Assembly: GCF_010384365.1 (NCBI RefSeq)
Contig: NZ_CP048397.1
Location: forward strand, 5,084,001-5,148,000
Direction: 5' to 3'
DNA length: 64,000 nt
Origin: Streptomyces sp. S4.7
GTDB lineage: Bacteria > Actinomycetota > Actinomycetes > Streptomycetales > Streptomycetaceae
The position numbers and the translations under genes were made by a program. The notes beneath the pieces were generated by a model. That model was not told the DNA's origin, made no database searches, and saw nothing but the letters and a program-made list of their open reading frames with translations. Shown here one piece after another: positions 16,624-24,709 of the stretch; the stretch's first letter is position 1, and each line of letters starts with the position of its first letter.

Positions 16624-18075
16624 GTGACGCAGGGACCGCTCACTACGGAGGCCGGCGCGCCGGTGGCCGACAACCAGAACAGCGAGACGGCCGGCGCCGG
16701 TGGTCCCGTTCTGGTTCAGGATCAGGCTCTTCTTGAGAAGCTCGCCCACTTCAACCGCGAGCGCATTCCGGAGCGCATCGTGCACGCCCGCGGCGCCGGC
16801 GCGTACGGCACCTTCACGCTCACCCGCGACGTGTCGCGGTGGACGCGTGCCAAGTTCCTCTCCGAGGTCGGCAAGCGGACCGAGACCTTCCTGCGGTTCT
16901 CCACCGTCGCCGGCAACCTCGGCTCGGCGGACGCGGTCCGCGACCCGCGCGGCTTCGCGCTGAAGTTCTACACGGAGGAGGGCAATTACGACCTCGTCGG
17001 CAACAACACCCCGGTGTTCTTCATCAAGGACGCCATCAAGTTCCCCGACTTCATCCACACCCAGAAGCGCGACCCGTACACGGGCAGCCAGGAGGCTGAC
17101 AACGTATGGGACTTCTGGGGCCTGAGCCCCGAGTCGACGCACCAGGTGACCTGGCTGTTCGGCGACCGGGGCATCCCGGCCACGCTGCGCCACATGAACG
17201 GGTACGGCTCGCACACGTACCAGTGGAACAACGAGGCCGGCGAGGTCTTCTGGGTCAAGTACCACTTCAAGACCGACCAGGGCATCAAGAACCTCACCAC
17301 CGACGAGGCGAACCGGCTCTCCGGCGTCGACCCCGACAGTCACCAGCGCGACCTCCGCGAGTCCATCGAGCGCGGCGACTTCCCCTCCTGGACCGTGCAG
17401 GTCCAGGTCATGCCCGCGGCGGACGCGGCCGGCTACCGCTTCAACCCGTTCGACCTCACCAAGGTCTGGCCGCACGAGGACTACCCGCCCGTCGAGATCG
17501 GCAAGCTGGAGCTCAACCGCAACCCGGAGAACATCTTCGCCGAGGTCGAGCAGTCGATCTTCAGCCCGGCGCACTTCGTGCCCGGCATCGGCCCGTCGCC
17601 CGACAAGATGCTCCAGGGCCGTCTGTTCGCGTACGGCGACGCCCACCGCTACCGCGTCGGCATCAACGCCGACCACCTGCCGGTGAACCGTCCGCACGCC
17701 ACCGAGGCGCGGACGAACAGCCGTGACGGATTCCTGTACGACGGCCGCCACAAGGGCGCCAGGAACTACGAGCCGAACAGCTTCGGCGGCCCGTTCCAGA
17801 CGGACAGGCCGCTCTGGCAGCCCGTTCCGGTCACCGGCACCACGGGCAACACCGAAGCCCCCGGCCACGCCGAGGACAACGACTTCGTACAGGCCGGCAA
17901 TCTCTACCGGCTGATGTCGGAGGACGAGAAGGGCCGACTGGTCGCCAATCTCGCCCAGTTCATCTCCCAGGTCTCGCGCGACGACATCGCCGAGCGAGCG
18001 GTCGGCAACTTCCGTCAGGCGGACGGAGACTTCGGCAAGAGGCTGGACACCGCGGTCCAGGCACTGCGCGGCTGA
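16624..18075 (+). CDS. katA: Monofunctional heme catalase
   Basis: 483 aa, clade-3-size catalase converting H2O2 to water and oxygen. Catalytic His54 lies in ERIVHARGAGAYGTF, the distal Asn in DLVGNNTPVFFIKD, and the proximal heme Tyr in RLFAYGDAHRYRVG. No signal peptide, so cytoplasmic. GTG start with GGGAGG upstream. Divergent from the Fur-family gene, matching the S. coelicolor catR-catA pair, so peroxide induction is expected. A strong hairpin follows the stop. Confidence 0.95.
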   Translation: MTQGPLTTEAGAPVADNQNSETAGAGGPVLVQDQALLEKLAHFNRERIPERIVHARGAGAYGTFTLTRDVSRWTRAKFLSEVGKRTETFLRFSTVAGNLGSADAVRDPRGFALKFYTEEGNYDLVGNNTPVFFIKDAIKFPDFIHTQKRDPYTGSQEADNVWDFWGLSPESTHQVTWLFGDRGIPATLRHMNGYGSHTYQWNNEAGEVFWVKYHFKTDQGIKNLTTDEANRLSGVDPDSHQRDLRESIERGDFPSWTVQVQVMPAADAAGYRFNPFDLTKVWPHEDYPPVEIGKLELNRNPENIFAEVEQSIFSPAHFVPGIGPSPDKMLQGRLFAYGDAHRYRVGINADHLPVNRPHATEARTNSRDGFLYDGRHKGARNYEPNSFGGPFQTDRPLWQPVPVTGTTGNTEAPGHAEDNDFVQAGNLYRLMSEDEKGRLVANLAQFISQVSRDDIAERAVGNFRQADGDFGKRLDTAVQALRG

Positions 18076-18091
18076 CGGCCCTCGCCGATGA

Positions 18092-18135
18092 GGTGGTGGA
18101 AGCCGGGTTCCGGGACGGATCCGGCTTCCACCACC
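18092..18135. terminator. Bidirectional terminator between katA and the CBS gene
   Basis: Perfect 15-bp stem GGTGGTGGAAGCCGG with its complement around a 14-nt loop, between convergent genes. Confidence 0.8.
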
Positions 18136-18166
18136 GCCCCGCGACGTCTCCCAGCCCGTCGGGATC

Positions 18167-18568
18167 TCAGCCGGTCAGGGCCGACGGGCGCCGCGCGACC
18201 GGGGCCCAGCAGCGGATGATGTCGCGTACGGAGACGATGCCGACCGGCTCGTGGTCGTCGCACACGATCAGATGACGGAAGCCACCGTGCGTCATCGCCT
18301 CGGCCGCCTCCTCCAGGGTCCAGGTCGGTGAGGCGTACACGACCTCGGTGGTGGTGTGCGTCCCGGCCAGTTCCTCCTCGGGATCCTGGCCGGCGCCGAT
18401 CGAGATCAGGATGTCACGCTCGGTGATGATCCCGAGGCCGCTCTTGTCGGTGTCCAGGACGACGGCGGCGCCGACCCGGCGTGCCGCCATCAGCTGCGCG
18501 GACTGGCGGAGTGTGTGGGTGGGCCCGATGGTGAGGACCACCGTGCTCATGGCGTCACGGACGAGCAT
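18167..18568 (-). CDS. CBS-domain protein
   Basis: 133 aa consisting of a tandem CBS pair: residues 1-60 (MLVRDAMSTVVLTIGPTHTL through ITERDILISI) and 70-125 (VYASPTWTLEEAAEAM through SVRDII). Such modules bind adenosine nucleotides and report energy status. No effector domain is attached, so it must act on another protein. AGGAGGT lies 7 bp before the ATG. The 236-bp leader contains a short TTCACAAG direct duplication but no clear operator. Confidence 0.9.
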   Translation of the reverse strand: MLVRDAMSTVVLTIGPTHTLRQSAQLMAARRVGAAVVLDTDKSGLGIITERDILISIGAGQDPEEELAGTHTTTEVVYASPTWTLEEAAEAMTHGGFRHLIVCDDHEPVGIVSVRDIIRCWAPVARRPSALTG

Positions 18569-18804
18569 GAATGGAGACCTCCTAGGTGAACCGTCCCTCT
18601 GCTGGAGAACGGATTCACAAGTTCACAAATGGGGGTGGTCTCAGAGTGACACCGGCACGGTGAGTCAACAAGGGGGCGGGCGAAGCGCGGCGCCCGGCGC
18701 ACGATGATCCGAAGCGCACGCCCCCGGCGCCCCAAGGATCGCCGAACCCCCGAATGGCCCATCGCCGACAGTAAAATCTCGGCCGGGTGCCGGCGTGCGC
18801 GCGC

Positions 18805-19605
18805 TCAGTAGCGCTGGTTCAGATAACCGAGCAGCTCCTCGTGCAACTCCCCGTTCGACGCCGCCGCGTTGCCGCTGTGCGGCCCCGAACGCCCGTCCAG
18901 GCCCGTGAACCGCCCGCCCGCCTCCTGGACGATGATCGACGGCGCCGCCATGTCCCACAGCGACAGCTCCGGCTCCGCGCACATGTCGACGGAGCCCTCG
19001 GCGACCATCATGTACTGCCAGAAATCGCCGTACCCGCGCGTCCGCCAGCAGGCGCGGGTCAGATCCAGGAACCCGTCGAGGCGGCCCTGCTCCTCCCAGC
19101 CCTTCAATGACGAGTGCGCGAACGAGGCGTCCCCGATGCGCGAGACGTTCGAGACGCGCAGCCGGGTCGCCGCGGAGAGGCTGCGGCCCGAGTACGCGCC
19201 GCCGCCCTTCGCCGCCCACCAGCGGCGCGCCAGCGCGGGCGCCGACACCACGCCGACCACCGGCTCGTAGCCGCCCTCGCCCGCCACCATCAGCGAGATC
19301 AGCGTCGCCCAGACGGGCACGCCGCGTACGTAGTTCTTGGTGCCGTCGATCGGGTCGATGACCCAGCGGCGCGGGCCGGTGCCCTCGATGCCGTACTCCT
19401 CGCCCAGTACGGCGTCACGGGGCCGCGCGCGCTGGAGATTGCCGCGGATCAGCTCCTCGGCCGATTTGTCGGCCTCACTCACCGGGGTCATGTCCGGTTT
19501 GGTCTCGACCTTCAGGTCGAGGGCCTTGAACCGGTCCATCGTCGCGGCGTCGGCGGCGTCCGCGAGGACATGGGCGAGTCGCAGATCATCGTGGTAATCG
19601 GGCAT
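18805..19605 (-). CDS. hisN: Histidinol-phosphatase, inositol-monophosphatase family
   Basis: 266 aa from ATG 19605 (MPDYHDDLRLAHVLAD). Metal-binding motifs of the IMPase fold are complete: GEEYG, WVIDPIDGTKNYVRG and WDMAAPSIIVQEAGG. HisN-type enzymes dephosphorylate histidinol phosphate in the penultimate step of histidine synthesis in actinobacteria. Other IMPase-family substrates are possible, but the sequence resembles the actinobacterial HisN group. It is not next to other his genes. Confidence 0.88.
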   Translation of the reverse strand: MPDYHDDLRLAHVLADAADAATMDRFKALDLKVETKPDMTPVSEADKSAEELIRGNLQRARPRDAVLGEEYGIEGTGPRRWVIDPIDGTKNYVRGVPVWATLISLMVAGEGGYEPVVGVVSAPALARRWWAAKGGGAYSGRSLSAATRLRVSNVSRIGDASFAHSSLKGWEEQGRLDGFLDLTRACWRTRGYGDFWQYMMVAEGSVDMCAEPELSLWDMAAPSIIVQEAGGRFTGLDGRSGPHSGNAAASNGELHEELLGYLNQRY

Positions 19606-19744
19606 GGTCGTCACAGTATCGACAGCGTCCAAGATCGGGCTACGGGCCGGTGCCGCGGGCGGCCGGACCCGCATCCGGTCCTCTTGACAGCGCCCGAGGC
19701 TGCGTCAACTCTGAGTGCGGAGCCGAACGGCCCGGGAGGCAACG

Positions 19745-20626
19745 ATGCCTACAGCGCGTGAAGCCCTACTCAACGCCGCTCTTTCGGCGCTCACGGACCA
19801 GTCCTGGTCCGCCGTCAGGATGGTCGACGTCGCGTCGGCCGGCGGGGTCTCGCGGCAGACCCTCTACAACGAGTTCGGCAGCAAGGACGGTCTCGCCCGC
19901 GCGCTCGTACGGCGCGAGGCGGATCTGTACCTGTACGGCGTCGAGCGGCTGCTGGCCGAGCCGGCGGACGCGGTCGACCGGCTGGTGTCGGTGGCCGAGT
20001 GGACGGTCTCCGAGGCGCGCTCCAGACCCCTGCTGAGGGCGCTTCTCACCGACGGCTGGACCGAGCGCCACCCGGCGCCGCGTCCCCTGCGCCCGGCGGC
20101 TCCTCCGGGGGGCGCGCCCGCCCAGCGACGCGCGGACGCCGGGCTGCCCGCCCCGGCGGAGCTGGTGGCGGCGGTACGGAACCGGGCCGTGGCCGCGCTG
20201 GATCCGGGCCGGCCGGACCGCCGGGGCCGTACGGACCAGCTCCGGGGCGACCAGCCGCGTACGGACCCGCTGCGCGTGCAGGCGGGGCGGGTACAGCGGG
20301 CGCGCGTCGAACAGGCCCGGGCGGAGCAGGCGCGTGCCGAGCAGGGACGTACGCCGCAGCACCGCGGACCGGAGCGGGCCCGGCGCGATCAGCCCCGGCC
20401 CGAGAACGGCCGCTCCGTCGCACCGCCCCGTGCCCCCGAGCCCGCCGTCCGTACGAAGGACGAGTCCGCCGAGCTGGCCTTCCGCTGCGAGCTGGCCGTG
20501 CGTCTCGCTCTCGCGCATGTCGTCGCGCCCGACGCGGAGCCCGTCGGACGCCTGGTGCGCGCGGCCGTCGCCGGGCCGATCGCGGCGGTCAGTGCTGCGA
20601 CGACCCCGAGAGCTGGAGGCCGATGA
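19745..20626 (+). CDS. TetR-family regulator with long Arg/Gln-rich insertion
   Basis: 293 aa from ATG 19745 with GGGAGG upstream. Residues 1-60 form a TetR helix-turn-helix (VDVASAGGVSRQTLYNEFGS). The ligand-binding part is interrupted at roughly 110-245 by a low-complexity Arg/Gln/Pro/Ala-rich stretch with RVEQARAEQARAEQGR-type repeats, making it about 90 residues longer than a usual TetR protein. The 3' end overlaps the convergent SMR exporter gene by 38 bp. A regulator-exporter pairing is plausible but the overlap is tail to tail. Confidence 0.85.
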   Translation: MPTAREALLNAALSALTDQSWSAVRMVDVASAGGVSRQTLYNEFGSKDGLARALVRREADLYLYGVERLLAEPADAVDRLVSVAEWTVSEARSRPLLRALLTDGWTERHPAPRPLRPAAPPGGAPAQRRADAGLPAPAELVAAVRNRAVAALDPGRPDRRGRTDQLRGDQPRTDPLRVQAGRVQRARVEQARAEQARAEQGRTPQHRGPERARRDQPRPENGRSVAPPRAPEPAVRTKDESAELAFRCELAVRLALAHVVAPDAEPVGRLVRAAVAGPIAAVSAATTPRAGGR

Positions 20627-20915
20627 CCCCGATGATGACCAGTGAGATCGAGACAATCTTCAGCGTGGAGACCAGGTCGTCGAGGAAGATCATCCCGTAG
20701 ATCGCCGTACCCGCCGCGCCGATGCCGGTCCACACCGCGTACGCCGGTCCGACGTCCAGCTTCTTGAGGGAGAGCGTCAGCAGACCGAAGCTGGCCAGCG
20801 CGAAGACCGCGAAGGCGATCGTCGGCCAGAGCCGGGTGAACCCGTGGGAGAGCTTGAGACAGACGGCGAAGCCCGTTTCGAGCAGCCCCGCGACCACGAC
20901 CAGCACCCACGCCAT
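20589..20915 (-). CDS. Small multidrug resistance (SMR) family exporter, SugE/Gdx-like
   Basis: 108 aa from ATG 20915 with GGGGAGG upstream. Four transmembrane helices and the essential membrane glutamate (E13 in VVVAGLLETGFAV); AYAVWTGIGAAG is the conserved TM3 block. The pattern is closer to SugE/Gdx guanidinium exporters than to EmrE, but Phe replaces the Trp three residues after Glu13 and no guanidine riboswitch is visible in the leader. SMR proteins act as antiparallel or hetero-dimers; no second SMR gene is adjacent. Confidence 0.85.
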   Translation of the reverse strand: MAWVLVVVAGLLETGFAVCLKLSHGFTRLWPTIAFAVFALASFGLLTLSLKKLDVGPAYAVWTGIGAAGTAIYGMIFLDDLVSTLKIVSISLVIIGVIGLQLSGSSQH

Positions 20916-20957
20916 CGTCCGTGCCTCCCCGTATTGCCCACCGCGTCTTTTCCGGGC

Positions 20958-21015
20958 CTTGGTAACCCTTGGTAGGGCTTGCCGAGACTTGGTGAGTTTA
21001 TGCACTTAACAGTGC
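20958..21015 (-). promoter_or_regulatory. Phased direct repeats and palindrome upstream of the SMR gene
   Basis: On the + strand CTTGGT occurs at 20958, 20968 and 20988, with CTTGCC at 20978: four units at exactly 10-bp spacing. Next to them, 21002-21015, is GCACT-TAAC-AGTGC, an inverted repeat. All lie 43-100 bp upstream of the SMR start codon. This looks like a regulator-binding array, possibly for the adjacent TetR protein. Confidence 0.5.
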
Positions 21016-21039
21016 TTGTGGGCGGCAAACAGGGCGGGA

Positions 21040-22050
21040 TCAGTCGCCCTCGCGCCGTTCACGGGTGGAGAGCAGCCGGCGCAGCGAGTCGAGCCTCGAC
21101 GGGTCGGCGTGGCCCTCGGCCACCCACGCGTCGAGCGCGCAGTCCGGTTCGTCGTGACTGCACCCGCGCGGGCAGTTCTCCGTGCCCGGTACGAGATCCG
21201 GGAAGGCCAGGATGACGCGCGAGGGGTCGACGTGGTGCAGGCCGAAGGAGCGGATGCCGGGAGTGTCGATCACCCAGCCGTCCGCCTTCTCCAGCGGCAG
21301 CGCGAGCGCCGAGGTGGTGGTGTGCCTGCCGCGCCCGGTGACCGCGTTGACCAGGCCGGTCGTCCGGCGCCGGTCGTCCGGCACCAGGGCGTTGACGAGT
21401 GTCGTCTTGCCGACGCCTGAGTGACCGACGAACGCGGTCATCCGGCCTTCGAGATACTCGCGCACGCGGTCGGCCGCCTCGCCGGTGGCCAGTTCGTCCC
21501 GTCGTGTGACGACGTACCGGATCCCCAACGGCCGGTAGGTCTCCAGCAGTTCGTCCGCCGACGCCAGGTCGGACTTGGTCAGGATCAGCAGCGGTTCGAG
21601 TCCCGCGTCGAACGCCGCGACCAGACAGCGGTCGATCAGCCGTGGCCGCGGCTCGGGGTCGGCGAGTGCCGTGACCACGGCGAGCTGGTCGGCGTTGGCG
21701 ACGACCACGCGCTCGAACGGGTCGTCGTCGTCCGCCGTGCGCCTCAGTACGGAGCGTCGCTTCTCGATCCGTACGATGCGCGCGAGCGTGTCCTTCTTTC
21801 CGCTCAGGTCCCCGACGAGCGACACCTGGTCACCGACCACGGCGGCCTTGCGGCCCAGTTCGCGCGCCTTCATCGCGAGGACGACGGTGTCACCCACCAG
21901 GCAGGTGAGCCGGCCCCGGTCGACGGTCAGGACCATGCCCTCGGCCGCGTCCTCGTGCTTGGGGCGGATGTTCGTACGCGGTCGGTTGCCCTTGGGGTTG
22001 GGGCGGGAGCGGATGTCGTCCTCGTCGGGGTTCTTGCCGTAGCGGCGCAT
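21040..22050 (-). CDS. rsgA: Ribosome small-subunit-dependent GTPase RsgA
   Basis: 336 aa circularly permuted GTPase. The G4-type motif TKSD (148-151) precedes the P-loop GHSGVGKTT (189-197) and the DTPG switch in VIDTPGIRSFGL; a zinc-binding tail has CPRGCSHDEPDC. An OB-fold N-terminus (about 35-100) binds rRNA. RsgA checks late 30S maturation. The ATG is 4 bp after the aroA stop, so aroA-rsgA form an operon. Confidence 0.93.
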   Translation of the reverse strand: MRRYGKNPDEDDIRSRPNPKGNRPRTNIRPKHEDAAEGMVLTVDRGRLTCLVGDTVVLAMKARELGRKAAVVGDQVSLVGDLSGKKDTLARIVRIEKRRSVLRRTADDDDPFERVVVANADQLAVVTALADPEPRPRLIDRCLVAAFDAGLEPLLILTKSDLASADELLETYRPLGIRYVVTRRDELATGEAADRVREYLEGRMTAFVGHSGVGKTTLVNALVPDDRRRTTGLVNAVTGRGRHTTTSALALPLEKADGWVIDTPGIRSFGLHHVDPSRVILAFPDLVPGTENCPRGCSHDEPDCALDAWVAEGHADPSRLDSLRRLLSTRERREGD

Positions 22051-22054
22051 CGCG

Positions 22055-23431
22055 TCAGGCTCCCGCTCCCGCGAGCATCTCGGTCCACATCCGCGGGAAA
22101 TCGGGCAGGGTCTTGGACGTCGTCGCGACGTTCTCGATCTCCACGCCGTCGACGACGAGGCCGATGATCGATCCGGCCGTCGCCATGCGGTGGTCCTCGT
22201 ACGTGTGGAAGACGCCGCCGTGCAGGGGGCGCGGGCGGATGTGGAGGCCGTCGGCGGTCTCGGTGACGTCGCCGCCGAGTTCGTTGATCTCCTTGGTGAG
22301 GGCGGCCAGCCGGTCCGTCTCGTGCAGCCGCAGATGGGCGACGCCGCGCAGGGTGGAGGGGCCGTCGGCGAGTGCCGCGACGGCCGCGATGCCGGGTGTC
22401 AGTTCGCCGACCTCGCTCAGGTCGACGTCGATGCCGTGGATCCGGCCGCCGCCGGTGAATGTCAGCCCCTGTTCGGTCAGTTCACAGGAACCGCCCATTT
22501 CGGTGAAGATGCGGCGCAGCGCGTCGCCGGGCTGTGTGGTGCGGCTGGGCCAGTCCCGTACGGTCACCCGGCCGCCGGTCACGAGGGCGGCGGCGAGGAA
22601 GGGCTGGGCGTTGGAGAGGTCCGGCTCGACGGTCAGGTCGCGGCCGAGGACCGCGCTGGGGGAGACCCGCCAGACGTTGGGCTCGCCGCCCGTCTCCGGC
22701 TCGTCGACCTGGGCGCCGACGCGGCGCAGCATGTCGACGGTCATCCGGATGTGCGGCAGGGACGGGAGGGTGGCGCCGACGTGGCGGACCTCGACGCCCT
22801 GGTTGAAGCGCGGGCCCGACAGCAGCAGCGCGGAGACGAACTGGGACGACGACGAGGCGTCGATCTCGACCGTGCCGCCGTCCAGCGCGCCGCCGCCGTG
22901 CACGGTCAGCGGGAGCGAGCCGCGGGCCTCGTCGTCGATGCGGGCGCCGAGGGCGCGCAGGGCGTCGATGACGCCGTTGAGCGGCCGTACGTAGGAGCGG
23001 GGGTCGCCGTCGAAGTGGATGGGGCCGTCGGCGAGGGTCGCGACGGGCGGCAGGAAGCGCATGACCGTGCCCGCGTTGCCGACGTCGACCGTGGCGGGGC
23101 CGTGCAGTCCGTTGGGGAAGATCCGCCAGGCCTCGCCGGTGAACGACGGGTCCCCGGCGCCGCGCGCGGGGGTCATCGAGCCCGCGGCTGCCGAGCTGGA
23201 GGAGACCGTCTCCTCGATGCCGACGCCCATCGCGCGCAGGGCGTCCGCCATCAGGAGCGTGTCGCGTGAGCGCAGGGGGCGGCGGAGCCAGCCGGGTTCG
23301 GCGGCGAGCGCGGCGAGGACGAGTCCGCGGTTCGTGACCGATTTCGATCCGGGCACGGTGACCGTCGCTTCGACGGCCCCGCTCGCGTAAGGGGCGGGCC
23401 AGGGGGCAGGGTGCACGGCGCTTTCGGTCAT
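22055..23431 (-). CDS. aroA: 3-phosphoshikimate 1-carboxyvinyltransferase (EPSP synthase)
   Basis: 458 aa from ATG 23431 (MTESAVHPAPWPAPY). Joins shikimate-3-phosphate and PEP in aromatic amino acid synthesis. Signature blocks are VTVPGSKSVTNRGLVLAAL (substrate and PEP binding), DVGNAGTVMRFLPP, and LRLHETDRLAALTKEINEL. The open frame upstream of ATG 23431 runs into repetitive sequence and is not used. Co-transcribed with rsgA. A hairpin-forming inverted repeat lies 28 bp before the start. Confidence 0.95.
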   Translation of the reverse strand: MTESAVHPAPWPAPYASGAVEATVTVPGSKSVTNRGLVLAALAAEPGWLRRPLRSRDTLLMADALRAMGVGIEETVSSSSAAAGSMTPARGAGDPSFTGEAWRIFPNGLHGPATVDVGNAGTVMRFLPPVATLADGPIHFDGDPRSYVRPLNGVIDALRALGARIDDEARGSLPLTVHGGGALDGGTVEIDASSSSQFVSALLLSGPRFNQGVEVRHVGATLPSLPHIRMTVDMLRRVGAQVDEPETGGEPNVWRVSPSAVLGRDLTVEPDLSNAQPFLAAALVTGGRVTVRDWPSRTTQPGDALRRIFTEMGGSCELTEQGLTFTGGGRIHGIDVDLSEVGELTPGIAAVAALADGPSTLRGVAHLRLHETDRLAALTKEINELGGDVTETADGLHIRPRPLHGGVFHTYEDHRMATAGSIIGLVVDGVEIENVATTSKTLPDFPRMWTEMLAGAGA

Positions 23432-23458
23432 GGCCTTTACTTTAATGGCTGCACAACG

Positions 23459-23493
23459 GCCCCGATCTCGATCAAATACGCTGAAATCGGGGC
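23459..23493 (-). promoter_or_regulatory. aroA leader inverted repeat
   Basis: GCCCCGAT and ATCGGGGC form an 8-bp inverted repeat separated by 19 bp, 28 bp upstream of the aroA ATG. It could be an operator or a leader hairpin; there is no T-tract to make it a terminator. Confidence 0.4.
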
Positions 23494-23560
23494 GTAATAC
23501 GAAGGTGGTATGGAGGCGTCGACCGGCTCGCGGAAGCGCCGCGTCCGCCCCGCGGGCCGT

Positions 23561-23610
23561 GCGGCCTCCGCGGCCGCGATGCCCCGCGGCCTCCGCGGCC
23601 GCGATGCCCC
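23561..23610. repeat. 25-bp perfect tandem duplication
   Basis: Two back-to-back identical 25-bp units starting GCGGCCTCCGCGGCCGCGAT, just downstream of the M50 stop and upstream of aroA. Each unit contains the palindrome CCGCGG. Confidence 0.85.
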
Positions 23611-23624
23611 GCGGCGCCACGGCC

Positions 23625-24362
23625 CTACAGGCCGAGCAGCCAGGTGCCTCCGCCGATCAGTGAGCACAGCGAGACGGCGTGGAAGAGGAACAGCCACATC
23701 GCGGGCGGTACATGCGTCAGCCGCGCGAGCTGGTCGGCGTCGGAGTCGGGGGCGCCGCCGTGCCGCCGCTTGGACTGGAGCTCGAACGCCGGCCGTACGC
23801 CGCCGAGGAGCAGGAACCACACGGCGGCGTACGCGAACGCGGCCTGCACGGTCGGTCCGGTCAGCCAGGAGATCAGCAGGAAGGCCGCACCCGTCACGAC
23901 GACGGTGAGCGCCCCGTACGCGTTGCGGATCATCACGAGCATCACCAGCAGCAGGGCCGTGGCCAGCCACAGCAGCAGAGTGATGTGGTGCGCGGCGAGC
24001 AGCCAGGCGCCGCCCAGGCCCAGCAGCGGCGGGGCCGTGTAACCGGCCGCCGCGGTGAGGATCATGCCGATGCCGGTGGGCTTGCCGCGGCTGACGGTCA
24101 GGCCCGAGGTGTCGGAGTGCAGCCGGATGCCGTCGAGCTTGCGGCCGGTGAGGAGGGCCACGAGGCCGTGCCCGCCCTCGTGGGCGATGGTGACGGCGTT
24201 GCGCGAGAGCCGCCAGAGGGCGTGCGGGACGACGGCGGCGAGCGCGACGACGGCGGTGGCGATCACCAGCCAGTCCTCGGGGACGGGCTGGGTGCCGAAG
24301 ACGCGGTCCCACAGATCGCCCGTCGAGGCGGCCGCGCGGGCGCTGGAGTCGGTGCTGATCAT
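23625..24362 (-). CDS. M50-family membrane metallopeptidase
   Basis: 245 aa with about six transmembrane segments. The zinc motif HEGGH is at residues 61-65 at the start of a membrane helix, as in the M50B site-2-protease-like group, and GKPTGIGMILTAAAGYTAPP is the conserved second block. No PDZ domain. Such proteases cut transmembrane substrates, for example anti-sigma factors; the substrate here is unknown. Divergent from the LPMO gene. Confidence 0.88.
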   Translation of the reverse strand: MISTDSSARAAASTGDLWDRVFGTQPVPEDWLVIATAVVALAAVVPHALWRLSRNAVTIAHEGGHGLVALLTGRKLDGIRLHSDTSGLTVSRGKPTGIGMILTAAAGYTAPPLLGLGGAWLLAAHHITLLLWLATALLLVMLVMIRNAYGALTVVVTGAAFLLISWLTGPTVQAAFAYAAVWFLLLGGVRPAFELQSKRRHGGAPDSDADQLARLTHVPPAMWLFLFHAVSLCSLIGGGTWLLGL

Positions 24363-24508
24363 CGCTCGGGCGGCTCCTTAGGAGGATGTGCGTCGTCGCA
24401 GTGTGGCACTTGGGTGAACGGCGGGGGGTCCCGCGCGGCTGCTGGGGTCTTTCAAGCCACGTGCGGTCAAGGACAGTTCAAGTCTTGACGGCGCCCGAGA
24501 GCGGCTGT

Positions 24509-24524
24509 CATGGTCTAGACCTAG
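24509..24524 (+). promoter_or_regulatory. DasR-responsive element (dre) upstream of the LPMO gene
   Basis: CATGGTCTAGACCTAG carries a perfect TGGTCTAGACC core of the dre consensus ACTGGTCTAGACCAGT, about 190 bp upstream of the LPMO start in the 347-bp divergent gap (24363-24709). The rest of that gap shows nothing else recognisable apart from the AAGGAG ribosome-binding site near 24698. Confidence 0.8.
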
Positions 24525-24709
24525 TAGAACATCAAAGAATGGAAAGCCCCGCGACAGCTCTGGCGCCGGACCGTCAACGGATCTCAACGGCTGTCGATGC
24601 AACTGTTCGTGCACCTTCGCGAGTTCCCCACACGCAGTGAGTCCGTCACAGGTCGGAGCCTGCGCGTCTTCGGCGCCGCCCCGGCGGACGTCACCACGAA
24701 GGAGTTGTC

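Noticed and set aside
18614..18628. TTCACAAG/TTCACAA direct duplication upstream of the CBS gene
   Set aside because: Only two short units, no palindrome, no recognised operator type; kept as a note only.
20916..21039. Possible guanidine riboswitch in front of the SMR gene
   Set aside because: The leader lacks the conserved ACGR/GGG-type elements expected for guanidine aptamers; only phased repeats and a palindrome are visible.
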